Notes: generated from the letters alone by a model not told the origin. Numbered from the stretch's first letter, positions 7,184 through 19,231 are shown. The stretch is DNA of 64,000 nt from Arenibacterium halophilum (GCF_005938225.1 NZ_VCPC01000003.1:434001-498000), one strand, 5' to 3'. Numbers and translations are program-made.

Positions 7184-8602
7184 ATGACCAGCTATCCCAC
7201 CTATGGCCGCATCGACGGCCCCATCGTCATCATCGGGTTCGGATCGATCGGGCGGGGCACGCTGCCTCTGATCGAGCGTCATTTTGATTTCGATGCCGAT
7301 CAGCTTGTGGTGGTGGAACCGAACGGCGATGTCGCCAATTTCCTGCACCAGCGCAAGATCCGCCATGTGCAAGAAGCGGTGACGCGCGAGAATTATCGCA
7401 GCCTGCTGGGCGATCTGTTCAAAGGCGGGCAGGGGTTCTGCGTGAACCTCAGCGTCGATACCTCGTCGCTGGACATCATGAAATACTGCCGCGAGCTTGG
7501 TGTGCTGTATATTGATACGGTGGTCGAACCCTGGGCCGGGTTCTATTTTGAAACGGCCGAGAACGCCGAGCGTACCAACTATGCCCTGCGCCAGCGGGTG
7601 CGCGATGAAAAGGCCGCAAACCCCGGCGGCACAACGGCGGTGTCCTGCTGTGGCGCAAACCCCGGTATGGTCAGCTGGTTCGTGAAGGAGGCGCTGTTGA
7701 CGCTAGCGCGCGACACCGGCGGCGATGCCACACCGCCCACCGATCGCGCGGGTTGGGCCGGGTTGATGCAATCGCTGGGCGTCAAGGGCGTCCACATCGC
7801 CGAGCGCGACACGCAGGCGCGCCGCACGCCGCGCCCGCGCAACGTCTTCGTCAACACCTGGTCGGTCGAGGGTTTCATCTCGGAAGGGTTCCAACCGGCC
7901 GAACTGGGCTGGGGCACCCATGAAACGTGGTTCCCGGAAAACGGGCACAGCTATGACATCGGCTGTCAGGCGGCGATCTGGCTGGAACGCCCCGGGGCCA
8001 TCACCCGCGTGCACACCTGGTGCCCCACGCCGGGGCCGCAGTTCGGGTTTCTTGTGACCCATAACGAGGCAGTATCGATCAGCGACTATTACACCGTCGG
8101 TCAGGCCGACGCGCCCGATTACCGTCCCACCTGCCACTATGCCTATCATCCCTGCGACGATGCGGTCCTCAGCCTGCACGAGATGTTTGGATCAGGCATC
8201 CAGCAGACCAAGCACCACATCCTTGAACCCGACGAGATCGTCGAGGGCATCGACGAGTTGGGCGTGCTGCTGTTCGGCCATGAAAAGAACGCGCTGTGGT
8301 ATGGCTCGCGCCTGTCAAATGCTGAGGCGGTGGAACTGGCGCCCTATCAGAACGCGACCGGCCTTCAGGTCACCAGCGCGGTGCTGGCGGGCATGGTTTG
8401 GGCGCTGGAAAACCCCAAAGCCGGCATTGTCGAGGCGGACGAGATGGACCACGCCCGCTGTCTTGAGGTGCAGCGCCCCTACCTGGGCCCGGTCGAGGCG
8501 CATTACACCGATTGGACCCCGCTGCAGGACCGGTGGGAGCTGTTCCCGGAAGACATTGACGAAAGCGACCCCTGGCAATTCCGCAACGTTCTGGCGAGTT
8601 AG
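7184..8602 (+). CDS. hss: Homospermidine synthase
   Basis: 472 residues, close to the roughly 477 of characterised bacterial enzymes. An N-terminal Rossmann motif GFGSIGRGTLP at about 18-28 binds NAD. Conserved blocks include NLSVDTSSLDIMKYC, YIDTVVEPWAGFY and CCGANPGMVSWFVK. The enzyme makes sym-homospermidine from putrescine (and spermidine) by NAD-dependent aminobutyl transfer in the cytoplasm. AGGAGG lies 5 bp before ATG. It stands alone between two unrelated transcripts and probably supplies the main long polyamine of the cell. Confidence 0.93.
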   Translation: MTSYPTYGRIDGPIVIIGFGSIGRGTLPLIERHFDFDADQLVVVEPNGDVANFLHQRKIRHVQEAVTRENYRSLLGDLFKGGQGFCVNLSVDTSSLDIMKYCRELGVLYIDTVVEPWAGFYFETAENAERTNYALRQRVRDEKAANPGGTTAVSCCGANPGMVSWFVKEALLTLARDTGGDATPPTDRAGWAGLMQSLGVKGVHIAERDTQARRTPRPRNVFVNTWSVEGFISEGFQPAELGWGTHETWFPENGHSYDIGCQAAIWLERPGAITRVHTWCPTPGPQFGFLVTHNEAVSISDYYTVGQADAPDYRPTCHYAYHPCDDAVLSLHEMFGSGIQQTKHHILEPDEIVEGIDELGVLLFGHEKNALWYGSRLSNAEAVELAPYQNATGLQVTSAVLAGMVWALENPKAGIVEADEMDHARCLEVQRPYLGPVEAHYTDWTPLQDRWELFPEDIDESDPWQFRNVLAS

Positions 8603-8719
8603 CGCCAACACGTCACCGATGTGCCGCGCATCCGCCCTGCATGGCCGGGGCGCTGCACTTTGGGCTGGCTTTGCCGTGGGCGCGATTCTAGAACCGCCCG
8701 GAACATGGGGAAGCCAACG

Positions 8720-9802
8720 ATGACCATCGCACCTCAGCCCGGGATCCTGAACATCGCTTTGTACCAAAGCGGTGCCAGCAGCATCGACGGCGTGTCGAAC
8801 GTGCTGAAGCTCAGCTCGAACGAAAATCCGCTGGGCACCTCGCCCGCAGCGGTCGAGGCCTACCAGCGCGCCGCGCATCAGCTGCACCGCTATCCGGGCA
8901 CCGATCACGCTGCGTTGCGCGGTGCCATCGGCGAGGTGCACGGGCTGGACCCCGAGCGCATCATTTGCGGCGTCGGATCGGACGAGGTGTTGCAATTCAT
9001 CGCTCAGGCATATGCCGGTCCGGGGGACGAGGTGATCGTGACCCAGCACGGGTTTTCGATGTACCCGATCCTGGCCCATGCGGTCGGCGCGACCCCGGTC
9101 GAGGTGGCCGAGCGCGAGCGTGTGGTCGATGTCGATGCCATTCTGGCCGCCTGCACCGACCGGACGCGGATCGTGTTCATCGCCAACCCCGCCAACCCGA
9201 CCAGCACCATGATCGGTGAGGCTGAAACCCGCCGTCTGGCCGAAGGGTTGCCCGAAAAGGCCGTGCTGGTGCTGGATGGCGCCTATGCCGAATTTGTCGA
9301 AGGCTTCGACGGTGGGGCCGGTCTGGTTGACGACTACCCCAACGTCGTGATGACGCGGACGTTTTCCAAGATCTACGGGCTGGGCGGGCTGCGCATCGGC
9401 TGGGGCTATGCCCGGCGCGAAGTCATCGACGTGTTGAACCGGCTGCGCCAGCCGTTCAACCTGTCGGCAGGCCAGATGGCCGCGGCCGAGGCCGCGGTCC
9501 GCGATCTGGCCTTTACCGAGAAATGTCGCAGCGAAAACGCCCGCCTGCGCCACTGGCTGTCCGAGGCGCTGGCCGAGCTGGGCGTGCCCACCGATACCTC
9601 GATGGCAAATTTCGTGCTGGCGCGTTTTGCCAGCCCGGCCGAGGCCGACGCCTGTGACGCGCACCTGAAGTCCGAAGGGCTGATCGTGCGCCAGACCGGC
9701 GGTTACCAGCTGCCCCAGTGCCTGCGCATCACCGTGGGCGATGAAATCGCTTGCCGCCGGGTCGTGGCGGCGGTCAAGGGCTTCAAGGCGGCGCAGGGAT
9801 GA
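8720..9802 (+). CDS. hisC: Histidinol-phosphate / aromatic aminotransferase
   Basis: 360 residues from ATG at 8720 (GGGGAAG about 7 bp upstream); the frame is open earlier but the leader lacks family features. This is a fold-type I PLP enzyme: [10 protein letters not shown] near the N-terminus, NPANPTS, D-x-AYAEF, and the Schiff-base lysine in [15 protein letters not shown]. It transaminates histidinol phosphate. Because its stop overlaps the start of tyrC, it probably also serves tyrosine and phenylalanine synthesis, as dual-specificity HisC enzymes do. That second role is inference from context. Confidence 0.9.
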   Translation: MTIAPQPGILNIALYQSGASSIDGVSNVLKLSSNENPLGTSPAAVEAYQRAAHQLHRYPGTDHAALRGAIGEVHGLDPERIICGVGSDEVLQFIAQAYAGPGDEVIVTQHGFSMYPILAHAVGATPVEVAERERVVDVDAILAACTDRTRIVFIANPANPTSTMIGEAETRRLAEGLPEKAVLVLDGAYAEFVEGFDGGAGLVDDYPNVVMTRTFSKIYGLGGLRIGWGYARREVIDVLNRLRQPFNLSAGQMAAAEAAVRDLAFTEKCRSENARLRHWLSEALAELGVPTDTSMANFVLARFASPAEADACDAHLKSEGLIVRQTGGYQLPQCLRITVGDEIACRRVVAAVKGFKAAQG

Positions 9803-10731
9803 CGGCACCGGTTTACGAGAAGGTCGCGCTGATCGGGCTGGGGCTGATCGCCTCGTCGATGTTCTGGGCGATGAAGCGGCACGGCAATCTGGCAGGCACC
9901 GTTGTAGGTTACGCCCGGTCGGACGCCACGCGCGACACCGCGCGCCGCATCGGGCTGTGCGACACCGTCTGCGATACGCTGGCCGAGGCGGTCGAAGGCG
10001 CCGATCTGGTCGTGCTTTGCGTGCCCGTCGGCGCGATGGAAGCGGTTGCGCAGGACATGGCCCCGCATCTGAAACCGGGCTGTACCGTGTCCGATGTGGG
10101 ATCGGTCAAGCGTGACGTGATCCGCTCGGTCGGGCCGCACCTGCCCGAGGGAGTCGTGTTCATTCCGGCGCACCCCTTGGCGGGCACGGAACATTCCGGC
10201 CCCGAAAGCGGCTTTGCCGAGTTGTTCGACAACCGCTGGTCGCTGCTTGTGCCTGCCGACGCCGAGGTGCCCGAGGAAGACATGGCACGGTTGCGCGCGC
10301 TGTGGGAAGGCATGGGCGCCAATGTCGAGGTGATGGACGCCGACCACCACGATCTGGTGCTGGCCGTCACCAGCCACACGCCGCACCTGATCGCCTATAC
10401 GATGGTGGGCGTGGCCGATGATCTGCGCCGCGTGACCGACAGCGAAGTGGTGAAATACTCGGCTGCCGGGTTTCGCGATTTCACCCGGATTGCCGCCAGC
10501 GACCCGACGATGTGGCGCGACGTGTTCCTGACCAACAAGGACGCGACGCTGGAGATTCTGGGCCGCTTCACCGAGGAACTCTTTGCCCTGCAACGCGCGA
10601 TCCGCACTGGCGATGGGGATCTGCTGTTCGACTATTTCACCCGCACCCGCGCGATCCGGCGCGGCATCATCGACGCGGGGCAGGACACCGCCGCCCCCGA
10701 TTTCGGGCGTAGCCCGCGCAAGGCCACATGA
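9799..10731 (+). CDS. tyrC: Prephenate/arogenate dehydrogenase
   Basis: 310 residues starting at the ATG that overlaps the hisC stop (ATGA at 9799-9802). The N-terminal dinucleotide-binding motif [14 protein letters not shown] deviates from GxGxxG by an alanine, which is seen in this family. Further blocks are [19 protein letters not shown] and the catalytic histidine region [12 protein letters not shown]. It oxidatively decarboxylates prephenate or arogenate on the way to tyrosine. It is the middle gene of hisC-tyrC-extensin. Confidence 0.92.
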   Translation: MTAPVYEKVALIGLGLIASSMFWAMKRHGNLAGTVVGYARSDATRDTARRIGLCDTVCDTLAEAVEGADLVVLCVPVGAMEAVAQDMAPHLKPGCTVSDVGSVKRDVIRSVGPHLPEGVVFIPAHPLAGTEHSGPESGFAELFDNRWSLLVPADAEVPEEDMARLRALWEGMGANVEVMDADHHDLVLAVTSHTPHLIAYTMVGVADDLRRVTDSEVVKYSAAGFRDFTRIAASDPTMWRDVFLTNKDATLEILGRFTEELFALQRAIRTGDGDLLFDYFTRTRAIRRGIIDAGQDTAAPDFGRSPRKAT

Positions 10732-11504
10732 CCCGGCTGGGCGCGATCCTGTTACTGGCGCTGCCGATGGCGGCGATGGCCAGCGCGCCCGATACCTCTC
10801 CGCGTCCGCAGACACGGCTGGACACGCCCGCGCCTGCTGTGCAGGCGATCCGCCCCAATCCGCGCCCACAGTCGGAGCAGATGGCCGCGATGGCGCGCGC
10901 GGGCAGCCTGCCTGTCACCGGGCCCGATGCCTCGGCTCGCCCCGGGTTGCGCCCGCCCGAAGTGGTCGAAGAGGCGCTGTTCAAGCGGCGCAAGCTGCGC
11001 AAGGGCGCCGTCTGCGGCGATCTAGACATCCAGGGCGAAGAGGCGGGGCCTGTGCCGGGGCGTATTTCAGGATGTGGGATCGACGGCGCGGTGCGCGTCA
11101 CCTCGGTCTCGGGGGTGCGGCTCAGCCAGCCCGCGCTGATCAACTGCCCCACGGCCAAGGCGCTGAACAAATGGGTGCGCAAGGGTGTGCAGCCCGCCTT
11201 TCGCAAACGCGTGGTCGAGCTGCGCGTCGCGGCGCACTACGCCTGCCGCCCGCGCAACAACCAGTCGGGCGCGAAAATCTCGGAACATGGGCGCGGCAAC
11301 GCCATCGACATCTCGGGCTTTGTGCTGAAAAGCGGTGAAATCGTCACCGTGCTGAACGATTGGGGCCGCCGCGCGATGAAAAAGGCGCATCGTACCGCCT
11401 GTGGCCCGTTCAGCACCGTGCTAGGCCCAAACTCTGACCGGTTCCACAAGGACCACTTTCACCTTGATACCGCGCGCCACCGTGGCGGGCCCTATTGCCG
11501 GTGA
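10728..11504 (+). CDS. Extensin family exported protein
   Basis: 258 residues, overlapping the tyrC stop by ATGA (10728-10731). A signal peptide of about 18 residues is followed by a proline-rich linker and an extensin-like C-terminal domain from about residue 85. That domain holds paired cysteines (CGDLDI, GCGID, NCPTA, YACRPRNN, TACGPF, PYC) and the metallopeptidase-like motifs SEHGRGNAIDI and DRFHKDHFHLD, which resemble D,D-carboxypeptidase zinc sites of the M15/VanY group. A role in periplasmic peptidoglycan trimming is plausible but unproven. Its coupling to tyrosine synthesis genes looks like chance packing. Confidence 0.85.
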   Translation: MTRLGAILLLALPMAAMASAPDTSPRPQTRLDTPAPAVQAIRPNPRPQSEQMAAMARAGSLPVTGPDASARPGLRPPEVVEEALFKRRKLRKGAVCGDLDIQGEEAGPVPGRISGCGIDGAVRVTSVSGVRLSQPALINCPTAKALNKWVRKGVQPAFRKRVVELRVAAHYACRPRNNQSGAKISEHGRGNAIDISGFVLKSGEIVTVLNDWGRRAMKKAHRTACGPFSTVLGPNSDRFHKDHFHLDTARHRGGPYCR

Positions 11505-11508
11505 CGAT

Positions 11509-12036
11509 ATGACAATGTGGGTTTTTGGATACGGTTCCCTGCTGTGGAACCCGGGGTTCGACCCGGCTGAATCGCATCTGGCGCGGTTACCCGACTATCA
11601 CCGGTCGTTCTGTATGCGCTCGATCCACCATCGCGGAACCGAGGACGACCCGGGGCTGGTGCTGGCGCTGGACGCGGTCGAAGGCGCATCCTGTCAGGGC
11701 CTCGCGCTGGCCGTGCGCGTGGGCGAAGAGGCGCAGGTGCTGCAGATGCTGCGCGAGCGCGAGCTGATATCCTCGGCCTATCTGGAAAAAGATCTGGATG
11801 TTGACCTGACCGATGGCCGGACGGTGACCGCCGTGACCTATGTGATCGACCCGGCCCATGTGCAATATTGCGCGCTGGATCTGGAAGAACAGGCCCGGAT
11901 CATCGCCCGCGCGGTGGGTGGCCGGGGGCCGAATACCGAATACCTGTTCAACACGGCGGCCCATCTTCGAGGCATCGGGCTGGCCGATCCCGATCTGGAC
12001 TGGCTGACTCAACGGGTGCGCGCGCTGACGGCTTAA
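11509..12036 (+). CDS. Gamma-glutamylcyclotransferase (ChaC-like)
   Basis: 175 residues from ATG at 11509, 4 bp after the extensin stop. The N-terminal WVFGYGSLLWNPGF is the diagnostic YGSL motif of the cyclotransferase fold, followed by HRGTEDDPGLVLAL and RELISSAYLEKDL, where the glutamate is the likely general base. ChaC enzymes split glutathione to 5-oxoproline and Cys-Gly in the cytoplasm. It is last in the hisC-tyrC-extensin run. Confidence 0.9.
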   Translation: MTMWVFGYGSLLWNPGFDPAESHLARLPDYHRSFCMRSIHHRGTEDDPGLVLALDAVEGASCQGLALAVRVGEEAQVLQMLRERELISSAYLEKDLDVDLTDGRTVTAVTYVIDPAHVQYCALDLEEQARIIARAVGGRGPNTEYLFNTAAHLRGIGLADPDLDWLTQRVRALTA

Positions 12037-12041
12037 CACGG

Positions 12042-12067
12042 GCGCATAAACCCTTGGCGTTATGCGC
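12042..12067. terminator. Candidate hairpin downstream of the ChaC-like gene
   Basis: A perfect 8-bp inverted repeat, GCGCATAA at 12042-12049 and TTATGCGC at 12060-12067, lies between the ChaC-like gene and the motor-like pair. A weak AATCTTT follows. It could be a terminator or an operator for the next gene. Confidence 0.35.
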
Positions 12068-12117
12068 AATCTTTCTATAGGCTCGGCCCCGAGCAGAGAC
12101 CGCGGGAACCACAGCGC

Positions 12118-13314
12118 ATGGCGCAACACGATACCAAACAGCGTCCGCAATTTTCACAGCCGTTCCGCCAGATCCTGTCGATGGTCATCGTGCTGGGGCT
12201 TGCATCGGCGGCGGCCTTCGTGGCGCTGCCCAGCGTGCTGCCCGTGTTCCTGGCCAACCTCTACCTGAACGGGTTCATCGCCTTCGTCTTCCTGCTGGGG
12301 GTCTTCGCCTGTTTCTGGCAGGTGCTGCAACTGATCGGCTCGGTCCGGTGGATCGAAACTTTCGCGTCGGGCGAGACTGACACCACCAACGTCCCGCCCC
12401 GCCTGCTGCTGCCGCTGGCGCAACTGCTGCGCTCGCGCGGGGCGCGGATGCAGCTGTCGTCGTCGTCCACCCGCTCGATCCTCGACTCGGTCGCAACCCG
12501 CATCGACGAAGCGCGCGAGATCACGCGCTATATCGTCAGCCTTTTGATTTTCCTCGGGCTTCTCGGCACCTTCTACGGCCTCGCCACCACGGTGCCGGCG
12601 GTCGTCGACACCATCCGCAGCCTTGCCCCACAAGAGGGCGAAGAAGGCATTGCGGTGTTCAACCGCCTGATGACCGGGCTCGAGGCGCAGCTGGGCGGCA
12701 TGGGCGTGGCGTTTTCGTCCTCGCTGCTTGGGCTGGCCGGGTCGCTGATCGTGGGCCTGCTGGAACTGTTCGCGGGCCACGGCCAGAACCGATTCTACGG
12801 CGAACTTGAGGAATGGCTGTCCAGCATCACGCGCATCGGCTTTTCCTCGGGCGAGGATGGCGGCGTCGATACCAACGCCGTGTCCGGCGTGATGGACCAC
12901 ATGGCCGAGCAGATGGAAGCCCTGCAACAGATGTTCACCCAGTCCGACGTAGGCCGCGCCGCCGTCGACCGCAAGCTGGGTGATCTGGTTGATGCGATCA
13001 CCGAAATGAACGCGCGGATGGATCAATCCGACAGCATTGCCGCCGCGCTGGACCGCGTGGCCGTGGGGCAGGACACGCTGATCGAAACGCTGCGCGAACA
13101 TGGCGGCGGCGATGGCATGGATGCCGAAAGCCGGATGCGCCTGCGCTCGATCGACGTGCAGATGCTGCGGATACTGGAAGAAATCTCGGCCGGGCGGCAG
13201 GAAAGCATGGCCGAGCTGCGCAAGGATATCGAACTGTTGGTCAAGGCGCTGGCGCGCCCGCGCGGCGCCGACCGCCCGCGCAGCCAGCCCGCAACCTCCA
13301 CCGGAAAGGACTAG
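12118..13314 (+). CDS. ExbB/TolQ/MotA-like membrane protein with cytoplasmic tail
   Basis: 398 residues. Four membrane segments are seen at about 20-42, 50-72, 138-160 and 194-218. The last two carry the MotA/ExbB core (LLIFLGLLGTFYGLATTV and LGGMGVAFSSSLLGLAGSL, with small-residue packing and conserved T and S). The segment at 75-135 is cytoplasmic. About 175 residues after the last helix are polar and partly heptad-like, longer than in ExbB or TolQ. It is followed after 3 bp by a MotB-like protein, so the two should form a proton-driven stator-like complex in the inner membrane. What it drives is unknown. Confidence 0.82.
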   Translation: MAQHDTKQRPQFSQPFRQILSMVIVLGLASAAAFVALPSVLPVFLANLYLNGFIAFVFLLGVFACFWQVLQLIGSVRWIETFASGETDTTNVPPRLLLPLAQLLRSRGARMQLSSSSTRSILDSVATRIDEAREITRYIVSLLIFLGLLGTFYGLATTVPAVVDTIRSLAPQEGEEGIAVFNRLMTGLEAQLGGMGVAFSSSLLGLAGSLIVGLLELFAGHGQNRFYGELEEWLSSITRIGFSSGEDGGVDTNAVSGVMDHMAEQMEALQQMFTQSDVGRAAVDRKLGDLVDAITEMNARMDQSDSIAAALDRVAVGQDTLIETLREHGGGDGMDAESRMRLRSIDVQMLRILEEISAGRQESMAELRKDIELLVKALARPRGADRPRSQPATSTGKD

Positions 13315-13317
13315 GTC

Positions 13318-15888
13318 ATGGCGCTGTCACGGCGCACCGGACAACGGTTCCAGGGGGCAATCTGGCCCGGGTTCGTCGATGCGATGACCGGCCTGCTTCT
13401 GGTGCTGATGTTCGTTCTGACCATCTTCATGGTGGTGCAATTCGTGCTGCGCGAAACCATCTCGGGCCAGGAAACCGAGCTGAATAATCTCTCCGATGAA
13501 ATCGAGGCGCTGGCCAATGCGCTGGGCCTGGAAGAACGCGAAAGCAACCAGTTGCAGGCCCGGCTGGGCGCGCTCAGTTCTACGCTGCGCGACACGCAGA
13601 CCGATCTGGGGGCGGCGCAGGCGCTGGTGCAATCGCTGACCGAAGAACGCGATCAGCAGGACGCGGCCCTGGCCGAGGCGCGCGGCCAGATTACCGACTT
13701 TCAGGCGCAGGTGGCGGCGCTGATGGCCGATCAGGCCGATGCGCGTGACACGATCGCCGCACTGGAACAGGATCGCGACGATCTGCGCGGGCAAAGAGAG
13801 GACTTGCTGACCGAGCAGGAAGCGCTGAACGCCGCGCTGGCACGTTCGCGCACGGAAATTGACGCCCAGACCGAGGCCGCCCGCCTTGCCGCTGCCAAAC
13901 GCGAGGCACTCGAGGCGTTGGTGGCCGACCTGCGTCAGGAAAACGCCGAGGCGGCGGACCGCACCGCGCAGCTGGAAAGTGACCTGAGCGATGAAGAAGC
14001 CGCCCGGATCGCCGAAGCCGCCGCCGCCGAAGCTCTGCGCGAACGCCTTGAAGACGCCGATGCCGAGCTGACGGCGATGACGATGCAACTGGAACGACAG
14101 CGGCAAGAGGCCGAAGATACGCTGACCCTTCTGGCGGCGGCAGAGGCGGCCAACAAGGATCTCGACATCAAGCTGGCCGAGGCGCTTGAACTTTACGGAA
14201 CCGCGCAGGCCGACGCAAAAGAACGCGATGAACTGGCCGAACGGTTGACCCGGGTGCTGGCCCAGATGGAGGCCACGCAATCCGAGTCGGAACAGTCGAT
14301 GGCCGCGATGGAGGCCGAACTGGCCCGCATCCGCACCGACGCACAGCGTAGTCGTGACACGCTGTCGGCTGAACTGGCCGAGGCGCGGACGGCAGCTGCC
14401 GCCGACCGGGACACGCTGGAATCCGAGCTGGCGACGGCTCGCGCACAGGCGGCCGCAACTCAGGCGGCCTTGGAACAGCAATTGACGGCTGCGCGGGAAG
14501 ATGCCGCGCAGGTCCGCGCGACGCTGACGGATGAACTGGCCCGCCAGCGGGCGCAGACGGTTGAAACGCAATCGCAATTTCAGACCGAACTGGCGCGCCT
14601 GCAATCCGAACATGCCGATGAGCGGAGCCAGCTAGAGGCTGACCTCGCTCAGGCCCGCGCCGATGCCGAAGCCGCGCGGCAGGCATTGGAAACGGAACTG
14701 GCCCAAGCCCGGGCACAGGCCGAAACGACCCGCGCCGGGTTGGAAGATGAACTCGCCAAACTGCAAGCCAATGCCGAGGCCCGCACCCGGGCGCTGGAAG
14801 AGGATTTGGCAAAGGCGCGCGCCAAGGCCGAGGCCGATCTAGCCATCGCCCAACAAAAGCTGCAGGCGGCAGAAGCCAAGCTGCGCACCGCCGAGGCCCG
14901 CGCAAATACCACGGCGCAAGACAGCGCAACCGTCGAAGCGCGGCTTCTCGCGGCGCTCGACTCGCTGGAACGCGCGCAGGCGGCGGCAACCGATCGCGAC
15001 CTGCTGCGCTCACGCCTGATGGCGGCGCTGGCGGAAAAGCAGAAGGCTGAAACCGGCGCGGCAGAACAGATGGACCTGGCCGAACAACGCGCGCAACTCC
15101 TGGCGCAGGCCCGTGCATCGCTGGCCGACCAGAAAGAGATTTCCGCCAAGGCCCAGCGCGAAACCGCGCTGCTCAATCAGCAGGTCGCCGCACTGCGTGA
15201 CCAGCTTGGGCAATTGCAGGCCCTCCTGGACGATGCGCAAACCCGCGATTCCGCCGCCAAGGTGCAGATCCAGTCGCTTGGGTCCGATCTGAACGCGGCG
15301 CTGGCCCGCGCGGCTTCGGAAGAACGCAAACGCCGCCTGCTGGAAGAGGCCGAGCGCAAGCGGCTTGAGGAAGAACGCGCCAGGCTCGCCGCCGAGGCAG
15401 AGGCGCTTCGCGGCCAGACGCAGGATCTCGAAAAATACCGCTCGGATTTCTTCGGACGCCTGCGCGACCTGCTGGGAAATCAGGAAGGCGTGCGCATCGA
15501 AGGCGACCGGTTTGTCTTCTCGTCCGAGGTGCTCTTTGCCCCGGCCAGCGCCGATCTGTCGCCCGACGGGCAAGAGGAAATCGCCAAGGTCGCGCGTATT
15601 CTGCAATCCATCGCGGCCAGTATTCCGCCTGAAATCAATTGGGTGATCCGGGTCGATGGCCATACCGACAACACGCCGCTGGGCGGGTTCGGCAAATACA
15701 CGGACAACTGGGAACTCAGCCAGGGGCGGGCGCTTTCGGTGGTGAAATACATGGTGAACGCGCTGGGAATCCCGCCCGACAGGCTGGCCGCCAACGGGTT
15801 CGGGGAATACCAGCCGATCAGCACCGCCGATACGCCCGAGGCGCGCGCCCAGAACCGCCGGATCGAGCTTAAGCTGACCGAAAAATAG
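13318..15888 (+). CDS. MotB-like OmpA-domain protein with very long coiled coil
   Basis: 856 residues. The N-terminus PGFVDAMTGLLLVLMFVLTIFMVVQFVL holds one membrane helix (about 22-43) led by Asp21, in the place of the proton-carrying aspartate of MotB, ExbD and TolR. Residues about 47-715 are almost pure Ala/Glu/Gln/Arg/Leu coiled coil. An OmpA-type peptidoglycan-binding domain closes the protein at about 730-856 (FSSEVLFAPASADLSP, VDGHTDNTPLG, NWELSQGRALSVV, NRRIELKL). It is paired with the upstream ExbB-like gene. OmpA-domain stators normally have short linkers, so the coil is the odd feature. Confidence 0.85.
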   Translation: MALSRRTGQRFQGAIWPGFVDAMTGLLLVLMFVLTIFMVVQFVLRETISGQETELNNLSDEIEALANALGLEERESNQLQARLGALSSTLRDTQTDLGAAQALVQSLTEERDQQDAALAEARGQITDFQAQVAALMADQADARDTIAALEQDRDDLRGQREDLLTEQEALNAALARSRTEIDAQTEAARLAAAKREALEALVADLRQENAEAADRTAQLESDLSDEEAARIAEAAAAEALRERLEDADAELTAMTMQLERQRQEAEDTLTLLAAAEAANKDLDIKLAEALELYGTAQADAKERDELAERLTRVLAQMEATQSESEQSMAAMEAELARIRTDAQRSRDTLSAELAEARTAAAADRDTLESELATARAQAAATQAALEQQLTAAREDAAQVRATLTDELARQRAQTVETQSQFQTELARLQSEHADERSQLEADLAQARADAEAARQALETELAQARAQAETTRAGLEDELAKLQANAEARTRALEEDLAKARAKAEADLAIAQQKLQAAEAKLRTAEARANTTAQDSATVEARLLAALDSLERAQAAATDRDLLRSRLMAALAEKQKAETGAAEQMDLAEQRAQLLAQARASLADQKEISAKAQRETALLNQQVAALRDQLGQLQALLDDAQTRDSAAKVQIQSLGSDLNAALARAASEERKRRLLEEAERKRLEEERARLAAEAEALRGQTQDLEKYRSDFFGRLRDLLGNQEGVRIEGDRFVFSSEVLFAPASADLSPDGQEEIAKVARILQSIAASIPPEINWVIRVDGHTDNTPLGGFGKYTDNWELSQGRALSVVKYMVNALGIPPDRLAANGFGEYQPISTADTPEARAQNRRIELKLTEK

Positions 15889-16842
15889 TTAAGGGATCGT
15901 TGCCGAAACCTCTCGCGTTGCCACGATGCGCCCGTCCCGTTCCAGCGTGACAGTGCCGACGTAAGTCCCGGCAGGCCAGCGCGTGGCGGTCAAGCGTTTG
16001 CCAGAGGCGCGGAAGTATCGCGCCTGAGCTTTGTCTACCGTTGCGCGTTGCGAGGACACTGGGCCCTCGGGGCCGATGATTTCCAGCAGCATCACGTCTC
16101 CGGGCGCACCGCCAAAGGCAAAACCGAATAGCACCAGCCCACCCGCCGTGGGCGTCAACGCCTGCTGTGCGGCAGTGCCCTCCTGCACGGCGTCATAGGC
16201 TGGCACGGAGGGGGCGAACCCCGCGTCAAGCAGGCCGGTGCCTTCATAGGGCAGGGAGGGTTGCCACATCTGTTCGCCATCCTCGCAGGCATCGGTCAGC
16301 TGCGCATCGAATGGGTCTACCACCGCACCATCGCGGCGCACCGACAGATGCAGGTGCGGGAATTGGGTCAGCCCACTCAGCCCGATCTGGCCGAGAATAT
16401 CGCCCCTGCCGACACGATCCCCCCGCTGAACCCGCACCGAACCCTGCCCCATGTGGCAATACTGCGTCTCGAATCCGTCGTCGTGGCGCAGCACAACGCC
16501 ATTGCCGCATTCGCGCCCTTCGGTTTCAGCGGCTTGGTCCGCTTGGAACAGCCTGTCTGCCATATCGTTGCGGACGCCGGCCACGATCCCCGGTGCAGCG
16601 GCCAGAACGTCAACGCCCGCTTCCATCTGTGCCAGCGTCGCAAGCGCAAAATCGGTGCCCTTGTGGCCGTCGTAGCTGAGCAAGCCACAGGCAAAATCGT
16701 GGGCGCCCGGACCCGGGTCACGGTCAACATATTGTTGAATATGACAGGTTTCGCCCAACTCGCAATCAACGGGCAAAGACAACGACAGCGGGTCGGCCGC
16801 CAGAGGACTGGCCAGCACTATGGCGGCTAGAATGTATCGCAT
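15889..16842 (-). CDS. M23 family metallopeptidase (LytM-like), exported
   Basis: 317 residues with a signal peptide of about 16 residues. The zinc site is visible as YDGHKGTDF (H-x3-D) and FPHLHLSV (H-x-H), the usual LytM/M23 pair, and cysteines (CELGETC, CGLL, CGNG, QYC) suggest disulfides. The family cuts peptidoglycan cross-bridges or serves as an activator of amidases. A C-terminal beta domain of about 110 residues follows the catalytic part. Its stop abuts the stop of the coiled-coil OmpA-domain gene, so the two genes converge with no gap. Confidence 0.85.
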   Translation of the reverse strand: MRYILAAIVLASPLAADPLSLSLPVDCELGETCHIQQYVDRDPGPGAHDFACGLLSYDGHKGTDFALATLAQMEAGVDVLAAAPGIVAGVRNDMADRLFQADQAAETEGRECGNGVVLRHDDGFETQYCHMGQGSVRVQRGDRVGRGDILGQIGLSGLTQFPHLHLSVRRDGAVVDPFDAQLTDACEDGEQMWQPSLPYEGTGLLDAGFAPSVPAYDAVQEGTAAQQALTPTAGGLVLFGFAFGGAPGDVMLLEIIGPEGPVSSQRATVDKAQARYFRASGKRLTATRWPAGTYVGTVTLERDGRIVATREVSATIP

Positions 16843-16870
16843 AGCGGGCCCTTCACGTGAAAACGCGAAC

Positions 16871-16893
16871 GGGGCGCCACATGGGCGCCCCGC
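16871..16893 (-). terminator. Candidate terminator of clpA
   Basis: GGGGCGCC at 16872-16879 and GGCGCCCC at 16885-16892 form a strong GC hairpin 17 bp past the clpA stop. Read leftward it is followed by TTCGCGTTTT, a split T-run. Confidence 0.5.
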
Positions 16894-16909
16894 GATACTC
16901 TGCCTTAAA

Positions 16910-19231
<2,322 letters not shown>

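Noticed and set aside
12118-15888. Zorya-type phage defence system
   Set aside because: The two membrane proteins recall ZorA and ZorB, but no ZorC, ZorD or ZorE follows; the next gene is a convergent M23 peptidase. The long tail is also on the wrong subunit.
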